64,000 nt of DNA, taken from positions 1 to 64,000 of the forward strand of contig NZ_WVHT01000004.1 in NCBI RefSeq assembly GCF_009834875.1, given 5' to 3'. Made by a program: the position numbers and the translations under genes. The notes under the pieces were generated by a model. It was given only the letters and a program-made list of their open reading frames with translations. It made no database searches and was not told the DNA's origin. The first letter of the stretch is position 1. Every line of letters begins with the position of its first letter. The stretch is from Hufsiella arboris. GTDB lineage: Bacteria; Bacteroidota; Bacteroidia; Sphingobacteriales; Sphingobacteriaceae. Of the stretch, positions 53,167-61,149 are shown one piece after another.

Positions 53167-53707
53167 CTACTGCCTGGATATTTTCCGGATAGCGTTATTC
53201 GAGATATCGGCAACAAATATGCCGCTTGGGTTCACCGTAAGACCGGTCGGTCCCCTGAAAGTGGCCTGTGCTGCTGCTCCGTTTTGAAATCCTTCGGTAA
53301 GCAACCCGGTAATGGGCGTCAAAACCTTATCGTACGACAAGTGCAGTATCTGGTACTTTCTTTGGGTCAGCGAAGAGGTGTCACTTACAGCTGAACGGGT
53401 AATTGATATAAAGGCGTTTTCGTGAGAAGTCAAATTGAAATCCTTGTCGCGCTTTGTTACGGCGACGTCGTTGATAGCCCAATTCAAAGAAGGATCCAAC
53501 TTAAGGAACGTGGTTACAGTTCCATCCATTTTTATATGTCGTATGGTTTGGCCGCCCAGGTTCGGAGTATTTCCCCCCGGAGTTGTTTTCACCGCCCCCA
53601 TTCCCATCCACAACCCACAATGTTCCGTCTTTGGCATAGCGTATATTACTGGGATAACTAAAACGTGCATTCCCGCCTTTACCATCAACTAATCCAATTT
53701 GACCGGT
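53167..53707 (-). pseudogene. truncated, frameshifted NHL-repeat protein remnant
   Basis: Only the C-terminal half of an NHL protein remains. One frame reads LVDGKGGNARFSYPSNIRY, LWVVDGNGGGENNSGG; then the sense continues in another frame as NTPNLGGQTIRHIKMDGTVTTF to the end VADISNNAIRKISRQ. The switch falls at a run of six G (plus-strand C at 53573-53578); five would keep one frame. The N-terminal part with signal peptide is missing; an in-frame stop lies at 53708-53710. It is a relative of the lipoprotein genes at 48983, 58591 and 60073. Confidence 0.75.
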
Positions 53708-53840
53708 TTAGTTAAGGCCATTATGAAAAAATGAAAAAATTTTGGAGAATTACAAAGTGGGATTAGAAATCCCTTCTATCGAATTATTCGACATGCCCTG
53801 CGGAACATGTCGAACAGCTGGATAGCTGGTTTTGTTCCCT

Positions 53841-54767
53841 TTATCGTAATGTTTCAATTATATATCGCTTCAAGCATTCTGGTGTCTTTGCATATTGGCT
53901 TAAACTTGAACACATAGTTGCATTTTCAATTCTCAAGTTACAAGAATATTTGTTTACAAAAGGTGAACAAGTAGTGCCAAAAATAGATTGCAGCCGACAT
54001 AAATAACTTTCAAGAAATCGTATTAAAAACTTACCTCTAAATTTTTCGGATTGATTAATGTATGCGAACTCTTGAGATTTTATATTCAAAGCATCGTCAG
54101 AAACACTTGGTGAATTGTTGTAAATGCTTTGTATTTCTTGTTTGGATGTTAATCCCTCTAAAGGTTTTATGCCAGTCAAGTCTGGCAATACAACTTTATC
54201 AAATTTTGCTTTTACCTTATTGTCAATATTTAATCTTGTTTTGGTTTTTAGGTCATTCCGTATATCTGACTGACAAGCTAACCAAGCATTGAATAGTAAC
54301 ATTTCAGATGTGAATTTTTGTTGAAGAGTTTTATAGTTCTCGATACATTTTACAAAGTCATCATCTGTTCTTTTCATTTTGAATTCTGCAAGAAGTATTT
54401 TTTCAAATGCCTCCTGGACACAGTAGAGATTTTCTATACTATAGGTGGGTGTTTTGTAAATAGTTTCAGGAAGATTATAATTGTCAAAATCACTGTCAAT
54501 AAAAAATCCTGTTTTTACATTTTTATAGTGAGGACTTTCTTTAATAAGGTTGTGAACTTTAATCACATCATCTTTTCCTCCACAAACAAAATCTACAACA
54601 GTCTTATATGATATGCTTTCTATCCGTATTGTGTAATAAATTGGATCTTCAAACCCTTCAAAAAAGCAATAAAGAGCATCCTCTGTTTTCTTGTATTGGA
54701 GCATAAATTCCGTATAAGCCACACAATCAGATGTCGCTTCTTCTCTCAGGCGTTCTACAATATCCAT
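53841..54767 (-). CDS. DUF4435 (TOPRIM-like) protein, PARIS AriB-like
   Basis: About 308 residues from the ATG at 54767; a TTG at 54776 is an alternative that would overlap the upstream stop. The DUF4435 pattern is visible: ALYCFFEGFEDPIYY with Glu37, VCGGKDDVIKVHNLI, GFFIDSDFDNY with Asp91, Asp93 and Asp95, and TYSIENLYC. These acidic residues match a TOPRIM nuclease core. Paired with an AAA/ABC ATPase gene directly upstream, this is the gene pair of PARIS anti-phage systems, in which AriB is the toxic nuclease released on activation. Visibly more AT-rich than the surrounding DNA. Confidence 0.75.
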   Translation of the reverse strand: MDIVERLREEATSDCVAYTEFMLQYKKTEDALYCFFEGFEDPIYYTIRIESISYKTVVDFVCGGKDDVIKVHNLIKESPHYKNVKTGFFIDSDFDNYNLPETIYKTPTYSIENLYCVQEAFEKILLAEFKMKRTDDDFVKCIENYKTLQQKFTSEMLLFNAWLACQSDIRNDLKTKTRLNIDNKVKAKFDKVVLPDLTGIKPLEGLTSKQEIQSIYNNSPSVSDDALNIKSQEFAYINQSEKFRGKFLIRFLESYLCRLQSIFGTTCSPFVNKYSCNLRIENATMCSSLSQYAKTPECLKRYIIETLR

Positions 54768-54772
54768 ATTAA

Positions 54773-56176
54773 TCAATCAATAAATATATTCATACCCACC
54801 GCATATTTGTCCAATTCATTTTTAAAGATGAAAGGTGAGTGTGTTACAGCTAACAAAAATTTACATTTTCCAGAACTTAAAATATCAGGAAGAAGAAGCT
54901 TTTGCCATTCAATGGAAAGTGATAATTCAGGTTCGTCAAATAGAACCGTTATGCTACTATGTTCTTCAAGATAGATTTTTGAAAACAAGGAAACTATTTG
55001 TTTTTCACCGGACGAAAGTTGGTTTAATTTGACCATTTGTCCAGATTTTTTTCTGATTATATCAATTGACACAGAACTTTCATCAAATTTCAATTCTTTT
55101 CCAACTAAATATTTGTTACAAACAGCCACAAAGTTTTTGATTCTGTTATCAAGTTCTTTTTGTGTTTCATATACGCCTATCAATTTTGATAAAAAGAAAA
55201 CTAAATCTTTTTTATCTGATAGTTTTTTTGACTCAACAATTCCAATAATATTCCTTCTGTCAGTTTCAGACAGATTCCCCCTTACTCTATTTAAAATTAT
55301 TTCAATGTCATCTTTGTTTAAATGTAATAATGATGATTCATCTACCGTAGGAAATCCTTTTAGCATTTGGGACAACACTTGACCTGTAACCGTGGTAAAA
55401 CCGGTCAGAGACATTTCGCTAATTTGAAATAACACACTTTTAATTCGGGTTTCTACGTCTTGCATCCCGAATTGTATTAATGTTTCTTCTTCTATGTTTG
55501 ATAACTCAATTCGTTCTTCTTCTTCAAATGGGTCTGAAAAATCAAAGTCGTCATTACTGATTTTTCTAAGTTGACCAAGATTTTGTAGTTCTTCTTCAAC
55601 CCGTCTATATGTTGGAAAGTACATTATAGTTGTGTCGAGTTGTTCCTCAATTATTTTATTTATGTCGTCAAAAACGAGTACAAATTCATCTGTTAATAAT
55701 CTGATTAAGCAATCAACAAGCACACCCGTTGGTGCTCCAATTTGTTGATTTATTCTGTTCTTTATGATATAATTAATAATATCCTGATGGTTGATTATAG
55801 TTTGCTGATTGACCGTATCAGGTTTCAATAACTCCTCTTTAAGCTTGTTTACATTAGGGATTAAGCTTTTAAGTTGAGAAATGATTTGGAGGTGTCCTCT
55901 TTTCCGTTGCCTTTTGTCATCCATTAAATAGGCTTCCAAATGTTTTTTTGAAAATCGTATTATTGAATTACTATCAAAAGTCAGCTCAATGCTTTCAAAT
56001 GGAATTTTTATGAGTTTATGCCATTTTTTTGTCAAGACATAATACAGAGAATTAAGAATTGTTGTTTTCCCAAGTCCATTTTCTCCTATAAGAATTTTAA
56101 TATTTTCATCAAACGGAATAACCACATTTTGAGTGTTAAAGAGTCCGTTTATTGCATATTTTTTTATATTACTCAT
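54773..56176 (-). CDS. AAA/ABC-type ATPase, PARIS AriA-like
   Basis: A 467-residue ATPase of the AAA_15/AAA_21 (SMC/OLD-like) type. Walker A is GENGLGKT at residues 31-38, then a long helical insert, the ABC signature LSSGEKQIVSLFSKIY, Walker B ITVLFDEPELSLSIEWQ and the H-loop VTHSPFIFKNE. In PARIS, AriA forms an ATPase scaffold that holds AriB and senses phage anti-restriction proteins. It is the first gene of the pair, 5 bp from the DUF4435 gene. Defence ATPases of other systems (Septu, Gabija-type) look alike, but the DUF4435 partner points to PARIS. Confidence 0.78.
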   Translation of the reverse strand: MSNIKKYAINGLFNTQNVVIPFDENIKILIGENGLGKTTILNSLYYVLTKKWHKLIKIPFESIELTFDSNSIIRFSKKHLEAYLMDDKRQRKRGHLQIISQLKSLIPNVNKLKEELLKPDTVNQQTIINHQDIINYIIKNRINQQIGAPTGVLVDCLIRLLTDEFVLVFDDINKIIEEQLDTTIMYFPTYRRVEEELQNLGQLRKISNDDFDFSDPFEEEERIELSNIEEETLIQFGMQDVETRIKSVLFQISEMSLTGFTTVTGQVLSQMLKGFPTVDESSLLHLNKDDIEIILNRVRGNLSETDRRNIIGIVESKKLSDKKDLVFFLSKLIGVYETQKELDNRIKNFVAVCNKYLVGKELKFDESSVSIDIIRKKSGQMVKLNQLSSGEKQIVSLFSKIYLEEHSSITVLFDEPELSLSIEWQKLLLPDILSSGKCKFLLAVTHSPFIFKNELDKYAVGMNIFID

Positions 56177-56179
56177 TTT

Positions 56180-56620
56180 TGCTATTTCCTTTCGTTATTT
56201 GTTTTCTCGTTCATTAATGTTGCTGCCAACCCGTTTGTAAGGATGATTTTCCTTCTTTCTTTCGGCTAAGATAATTTATTTTCAATCCCTTTAACCGAAC
56301 AATAATTTACCAGTATTCTTATCCACTAAAAAGGCCGTCCGCATCCCCGCAAATAGTCTTTAAAATTTATAATTGCGTCCAGGTCTTATGCGCCCGCTTT
56401 CAACTCAACCACTTCCTCGCCGGCCTTTCTTCCTCCACGATCCGTAATTTTCCTTGCCTGGCGGTAGCTTTCAAAAACTCTTCGTCGGTAAAAAAGCCGT
56501 TCAACAAATCATCGAACAAACTGAATACTCTTTCTTTAATTCGGGATTTTATATTTTGAAAAATTTACAATACTAAATACACAGTGAACAATCTGCACGC
56601 CTAAATACCTCCTCTAACCC
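56180..56620. other. intergenic region with decayed coding remnants
   Basis: About 440 bp between the ATPase gene and the MFS gene. On the minus strand, around 56400-56560, one frame reads without ATG as RIKERVFSLFDDLLNGFF, then TDEEFLKATARQGKLRIVEE and so on to a stop, and a second frame ends EEVVELKAGA. These look like pieces of a former protein gene that I cannot identify. The rest is AT-rich and featureless. Confidence 0.45.
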
Positions 56621-56628
56621 TATCTTTG
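56621..56628 (+). promoter_or_regulatory. -7 box for the MFS transporter gene
   Basis: TATCTTTG, ending 7 nt before the ATG at 56636. Confidence 0.6.
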
Positions 56629-56635
56629 CTTTCCC

Positions 56636-57841
56636 ATGTTTACCTCAACCATTCAATTATACAAAACAGCCTATACCGGCCTTTCCAAAAACAGCTGGTA
56701 TCTCAGCATTGTCATGCTGATCAACCGCAGCGGCACGATGGTGATACCATTCATGACCATCTATTGCACGCAGCAGCTTCATTATACAATTACACAAGCG
56801 GGAACAATTATGGCGTTGTTTGGCCTGGGGTCGATTGCAGGAGCATTCATCGGCGGCAAGATCACGGATAAGCTTGGCTTTTACCAGCTGCAGGTCGGCG
56901 CGCTCATGAGCGGCGGCATTATGTTTATCGTGATCGGTTTACTCACACATTTCATTGCGTTATGTATCGGGACATTCGTTTTAAGTATCTGTAACGAATC
57001 ATTCCGGCCGGCTAATTCCACCGCCATCGCGCACTACAGCACACCCGAAAATCAAACACGTTCCTATGCTTTGAACAGGCTGGCGATTAACCTGGGCTGG
57101 TCGTTCGGCGGAGCGCTTGGTGGTTTCCTGGCGTCCTTTAATTATCATTTGCTGTTTTGGGTAGACGGCTGCACAAATATCTTCGCGGCTTTCCTTCTTC
57201 TTTGGCTATTGCCTTACAAATCGATTGTTGCCGAAAAAAAATCAAAGAATACGCAGGACGGAACGTCTCCGTACCGCGACCGGATTTACCTGGCTTTTAT
57301 CGGACTGGTAATATTATTCGCTTCCTGCTTTTTTCAATTATTTACCATGGAACCGGTTTTCTTTAAAACGCAGTGGGGTTTTAACGAACGATTAATAGGA
57401 ATGCTGATGGCCTTGAACGGGATAATAATCGCATTCTTTGAGATGATCATCATACACAAGATCGATGGCAAAAAGCACCCGCTATTTTATATCGTTATGG
57501 GGACGCTTATATCAGGGGGCGCTTATATCCTACTTAACCTGCTTCCCGTTCTGCCCGTTTCGGGCGTCATTGTGGTAACGATGATCACCATTGGCGAAAT
57601 CCTGTGTTTGCCTTTTATGAATTCCTTCTGGATCTCCCGCAGTAATGCACAGAACCGGGGCGCTTACGCGGCATTGTATACCATGGCATGGTCGACAGCA
57701 CAAATACTGGCGCCAACCCTGGGCAGCCAGGTAATTTACCTTAAAGGGTTCGGCTTATTGTGGACTATCATGGCAGTAGTATGCCTGCTGTCTGGCGGCG
57801 GGTTTTATATGTTGTATAAGACGGTGAAAGTTAGAGCATAA
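56636..57841 (+). CDS. MFS transporter (DHA1-like)
   Basis: A 401-residue protein with about 12 membrane segments and the MFS loop motif GGKITDKLGFYQLQ (G-x-x-x-D-x-x-G) between segments 2 and 3. WYLSIVMLINRSGTMVIPFMTIY opens it and QTRSYALNRLAINLGWSFGGALGG is segment 5 with the antiporter-type glycine motif. It belongs to the MDR-type exporters common in Bacteroidota. The substrate is unknown. Transcribed alone from its own -7 box. Confidence 0.88.
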   Translation: MFTSTIQLYKTAYTGLSKNSWYLSIVMLINRSGTMVIPFMTIYCTQQLHYTITQAGTIMALFGLGSIAGAFIGGKITDKLGFYQLQVGALMSGGIMFIVIGLLTHFIALCIGTFVLSICNESFRPANSTAIAHYSTPENQTRSYALNRLAINLGWSFGGALGGFLASFNYHLLFWVDGCTNIFAAFLLLWLLPYKSIVAEKKSKNTQDGTSPYRDRIYLAFIGLVILFASCFFQLFTMEPVFFKTQWGFNERLIGMLMALNGIIIAFFEMIIIHKIDGKKHPLFYIVMGTLISGGAYILLNLLPVLPVSGVIVVTMITIGEILCLPFMNSFWISRSNAQNRGAYAALYTMAWSTAQILAPTLGSQVIYLKGFGLLWTIMAVVCLLSGGGFYMLYKTVKVRA

Positions 57842-57935
57842 ATTTACCGGGTGAGTAACAAGCAATAAGTAACTTTTTTTAATGTATGTTACGAATTCTT
57901 ATAATTAGAAAATTAACGTTTCGGCTACTATGAAA

Positions 57936-58010
57936 CGATAGTCCTGCTTTACGTTCATACTGCACAGGCATTAGCCGCCAGGCCGGTATACACTTCAATC
58001 AGGTTTAAAA
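57936..58010 (-). repeat. dispersed repeat R1 (inverted, divergent core)
   Basis: On the minus strand it starts TTTTAAACCTGAT and ends AGCAGGACTATCG, the same ends as R2, R4 and R5, but the sequence between differs. Confidence 0.5.
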
Positions 58011-58082
58011 ACTTCGGATACTTAACAAACTCTCTTCGCAATACGACGTTCGTCATAAACCGCAGTGTTATTGCACAGTCCC

Positions 58083-58158
58083 TTCATTTTAAACCTGATG
58101 GAAACGGCAGCCCCGAGGCACGAGGGCTACAGTGTACAGCAGGACTATCAACCGATAG
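58083..58158 (+). repeat. dispersed repeat R2
   Basis: TTCATTTTAAACCTGATGG, then AAACGGCAGCCCCGAGGCAC and on to AGCAGGACTATCAACCGATAG. AGCCC/GGGCT can form a hairpin. Confidence 0.8.
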
Positions 58159-58296
58159 ATGCAGCTGCTTTCATTTCCAATTAATTATCATGAACCGCCA
58201 TCAAGCTAATTCATCGTATTCATATACCATTTGGCTTTACAAAAAACTCTTAACGCCACAAATTCTGATAAACCCAAGATTCTATTGTACAACCCC

Positions 58297-58352
58297 TTCA
58301 TTTTAAACCTGATGGAAACGGCAGCCCCAAGGCAGGATTGTCAGCTGCCGAG
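58297..58352 (+). repeat. dispersed repeat R3 (truncated)
   Basis: Shares the first 40 or so bases of R2, R4 and R5 (to GGCAGCCCC), then diverges into GGCAGGATTGTCAGCTGCC, which keeps a hairpin. Confidence 0.65.
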
Positions 58353-58424
58353 ACGTTCATTTCAAAAAGCAAACGGAATAAAATACCAATAATGAAACTG
58401 TTACCTGATACTGTCACATCATAC

Positions 58425-58564
58425 CTAAATTTCCAGCTTCCCCTCTACCGCATTTGCATTTTTTTTGCCGCTTGCAGATTGTCCGCCGGTAATACTGACG
58501 CCTTTTTTACAGCTATTAAGAGCAAAAGCAGAAAACATTACAAAAATGAAAATGATTGTTTCAT
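58425..58564 (-). pseudogene. decayed chimeric small lipoprotein with a PNPOx-like tail
   Basis: From the ATG at 58564 a 1-nt shift in the second or third codon is needed to read on as TIIFIFVMFSAFALNSCKKG, a signal peptide with lipobox LNSC. It ends SGKKNANAVEGKLEI, almost the same as the last residues (SGKKDANAVEGKLKV) of the PNPOx-like protein at 61578. Without the shift, a 37-residue frame starts at the ATG at 58538. Too short and damaged to call a working gene. Confidence 0.5.
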
Positions 58565-58590
58565 AACCATTTAATATTTTCTAAAAAGCG

Positions 58591-59652
58591 TCAATTCGAA
58601 TGCAGCCTCAAAATAACCTTCCGCACCGCATTCGCATTCAAATCGGTGAAGTAGAGAGTATTCTCATCTTTCGATAAGGCTAAAGAATAAGCATATACAT
58701 CAGCGTTAGTGCCAACCCCATCTCTAGAGTCGTGGTGTTTTGGATTTGGCCCTGTTATATACTGAAGTTTTCCGTTTACGATGACTTTAATGGCTCCATT
58801 ATCAACTATATAAATGGATCGGGAGTCGTGATTTGCAACGATAGACGTAACATTTTTAAACTTTAAATCGGTATAAATGTGAGATGGGGTACCATCACGC
58901 AATATTTTAAACATGTCGCCTTTAAGCGATTCCGGATCACTTAATATCATGTAAATTATATTGTTAAATCCGAAAAAGAACCCTCTTGGCGTATAATACG
59001 GGCTATCGAAACGTCCATCATAGTCAGAAGGTAGATGATAAGTCAATTTGTTAAAATCAATCCCATAACCCTGATAATACGATCCAACTCTGTGAATAAA
59101 TGGCGGGCCAAAATCGGTTCCTTCATAAAAGCTTTTCGTGAAAGGATCCCAAGCTAAACCTAGAAGGGATGAACGTATAAGATCATGATAATCAAATAAA
59201 CCGTCCGGTTTAAAAACGGATACCCGGCCTCCGCCGTCATATTTATCGACTACCGCTAAACTGCCATCATCATACAACCCAACCGCATTGGGTTCGCTGA
59301 AATGGGCTGCTGTTATAGCGGGGTTCACCAGAGTAGTAACTGTTCCATCTGTGGTTACTTTTCGAATAGCATTATTTTTAGAATCTGCAACGTAAAGATT
59401 CCCGGTATTGGCTAAATAAATTCCTAGCGGTGCTTTGAATCTGGCATCCTTGCCGGTTCCATCTACCAATGTGGGACCAGTAGAATCTCTCATTCCTGCG
59501 ATGGTTTTTACAATAAGAATGGTATTACCCGCTGAAACTGATAATTGATCTTTAGCAGTGCTAATTACTGTCTGATCAGAAACAGAAATGTCTTTTTTGC
59601 AGCTGCTAATTACGACACCGATAAGAACAGCAATTAATAAATTCTTTTTCAT
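58591..59652 (-). CDS. NHL-repeat lipoprotein 2
   Basis: About 353 residues from MKKNLLIAVLIGVVISSC, with lipobox ISSC and KKD after the cysteine, which resembles a surface-export signal. NHL repeats follow: DGTGKDARFKAPLGIYLANTGNLYVADSKNNAIRKVTTDGTVTTL, EPNAVGLYDDGSLAVVDKY, and a final repeat ending NENTLYFTDLNANAVRKVIL-like. Its closest relative is the next gene at 60073; the two sit in a tandem duplication that includes their upstream regions. An extracellular binding role is possible but unproven. Confidence 0.82.
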   Translation of the reverse strand: MKKNLLIAVLIGVVISSCKKDISVSDQTVISTAKDQLSVSAGNTILIVKTIAGMRDSTGPTLVDGTGKDARFKAPLGIYLANTGNLYVADSKNNAIRKVTTDGTVTTLVNPAITAAHFSEPNAVGLYDDGSLAVVDKYDGGGRVSVFKPDGLFDYHDLIRSSLLGLAWDPFTKSFYEGTDFGPPFIHRVGSYYQGYGIDFNKLTYHLPSDYDGRFDSPYYTPRGFFFGFNNIIYMILSDPESLKGDMFKILRDGTPSHIYTDLKFKNVTSIVANHDSRSIYIVDNGAIKVIVNGKLQYITGPNPKHHDSRDGVGTNADVYAYSLALSKDENTLYFTDLNANAVRKVILRLHSN

Positions 59653-60072
59653 AGTTACCAATGTTTAACATAAAGTTACAGTTGGTAACAGATTCACTAT
59701 ACACTTTTCAATTATCGTGAAAATTATGTGCAGTTTTCAGAAGAACTGAGAAAGCTGCTTGTTGCGGTAAAGATTCCCGATCAACCGGGAGCTGCTGCGG
59801 CACCAGTGTTTATTACATAATGGTTTGTCTTTCTACGATCATCTGTTAGCTTACAAACCCGTTTTGTAACGTTGGTTTTCAATGCACAGAGCTTTCATTT
59901 TAAACCTGATGGAAACGGCAGCCCCGAGGTACGAGGGCTACAGTGGACAGCAGGACTATCGGCCGATAGCTCCGCAATGTCCATTTTCAAAAGATAGCCT
60001 TGTAATTACTTCAACGCGTTAAATTCAAGATTAAACCCAAAGCTGATTGTTCGTCATACAATCGTTACCCGG
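59653..60072. other. intergenic region: NHL promoter, shared upstream block and repeat R4
   Basis: From the NHL start outward: a minus-strand TAACTTTA box (59678-59671), overlapped by an inverted repeat GTTAC-N5-GTAAC (59675-59689); the hairpin TCCCG/CGGGA (59774-59789); the block shared with 61249-61393; repeat R4 (59894-59970); then about 100 bp without features. Confidence 0.55.
59894..59970 (+). repeat. dispersed repeat R4
   Basis: Full copy from TTCATTTTAAACCTGATGG to the 14-bp palindrome CTATCGGCCGATAG. AGCCC/GGGCT arms form a second hairpin inside. Nearly identical to R5. Confidence 0.85.
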
Positions 60073-61149
60073 CTAATGCATATTTAAAATAACTTTCCGC
60101 ACTGCATTTGCGTTGATATCAGTAAAATACAAGGTATTTTCATCCTTCGATAAAGCCAGCGAAAAAGCGTACACATCGGCATTTGTTCCAACGCCATCTC
60201 TTGAATCGTGATATTTTGGGTTAGGGCCAGTTAAGTATTTTAGCTTTCCTTTAAAGATCACCTTAATAGCTCCGTCGTCTACTATATAAATGGATCGGGA
60301 GTCATGAGTTGCAACAAGAGCAGTGACGTATTTGAATTTCAAATCAGTGAAAATATGCGACTGTATCCCGTTAGGCAACACAATTTTATAAAGATCAGAG
60401 TATTGGTCAAAATTGCTGTAAGCAAGATATAAAACATTATTATAGCCAAAGAAAGATGCATGCGTCCAATAAAATGGGCTTTCAAAACTTGCAGAATCAG
60501 AGGGTATTTTGTAATCCAATCGAGTATCACTAATGGAATACTCAACTGGGCCTTTCTCGGCAGAATAATTCGGCGAAACTTTTAAAATGCCTGGTTTTTT
60601 AAATGCCCCCCCGCCCCAGAAGCTTTTATCAAATGGATTCCATACTAAGCCTTTACTATACAAGTGATAATCATCATCGGTGTAATCCAAAGAACCATCA
60701 GACTTTAGAACAATGAATCTGGATGATCCTCCAATACCGTTATCTACAATTGCCAAACGTCCGTCATCATATAATCCTACTCCGTTAGGTTCCGCTAACT
60801 TAAGTTGCTGGAGAGCGGGGCTATTTATCGTAGTTGTTAGGCCATCTACTGAAACTTTTCTGACTGCATTGTTTAATTCGTCTGCAACGTACAGGTATCC
60901 ATTAGCTGCGAGATTAATACCCAGAGGATGATTAAATCTTGCTTTTTTTCCCGTTCCATCAAGTAATGTAGGCCCTGATGTGTAAGGGCCGCCTGCTATT
61001 GTTTTTACAATAACTGGAGTACTGCTTGATGACATATTCACTTCATCTTTGCTATCACTTGTAGCATTCGGATCAGGGATAGAAGCATCCTTTTTACAGC
61101 TGCTAATTGCGACTCCTATTAAAACAGCTATTAATAAAATCTTTTTCAT
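60073..61149 (-). CDS. NHL-repeat lipoprotein 3
   Basis: A 358-residue paralogue of the preceding gene: MKKILLIAVLIGVAISSC with lipobox and KKDAS after the cysteine, the repeat DGTGKKARFNHPLGINLAANGYLYVADELNNAVRKVSVDGL, EPNGVGLYDDGRLAIVD, and the nearly identical C-terminus with PNPKYHDSRDGVGTNADVYAFSLALSKDENTLYF. The middle part is the most diverged between the two, perhaps the ligand-contact side of the propeller. Same promoter layout as its neighbour. Confidence 0.82.
   Translation of the reverse strand: MKKILLIAVLIGVAISSCKKDASIPDPNATSDSKDEVNMSSSSTPVIVKTIAGGPYTSGPTLLDGTGKKARFNHPLGINLAANGYLYVADELNNAVRKVSVDGLTTTINSPALQQLKLAEPNGVGLYDDGRLAIVDNGIGGSSRFIVLKSDGSLDYTDDDYHLYSKGLVWNPFDKSFWGGGAFKKPGILKVSPNYSAEKGPVEYSISDTRLDYKIPSDSASFESPFYWTHASFFGYNNVLYLAYSNFDQYSDLYKIVLPNGIQSHIFTDLKFKYVTALVATHDSRSIYIVDDGAIKVIFKGKLKYLTGPNPKYHDSRDGVGTNADVYAFSLALSKDENTLYFTDINANAVRKVILNMH

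Larger units (their letters stand above)
57842..58590. other. 750-bp intergenic region carrying dispersed repeats and a gene fragment
   Basis: Apart from three copies of a dispersed repeat (57936-58010 inverted, 58083-58158, 58297-58352) and a small decayed lipoprotein frame (58425-58564), this region holds no gene that I can support. The segment 58297-58510 mirrors 61392-61640 in order: repeat, then the tail of a PNPOx-like gene. Confidence 0.55.

Noticed and set aside
58338-58574. 78-codon plus-strand ORF
   Set aside because: The minus strand explains this DNA better as a decayed lipoprotein/PNPOx-tail fragment.
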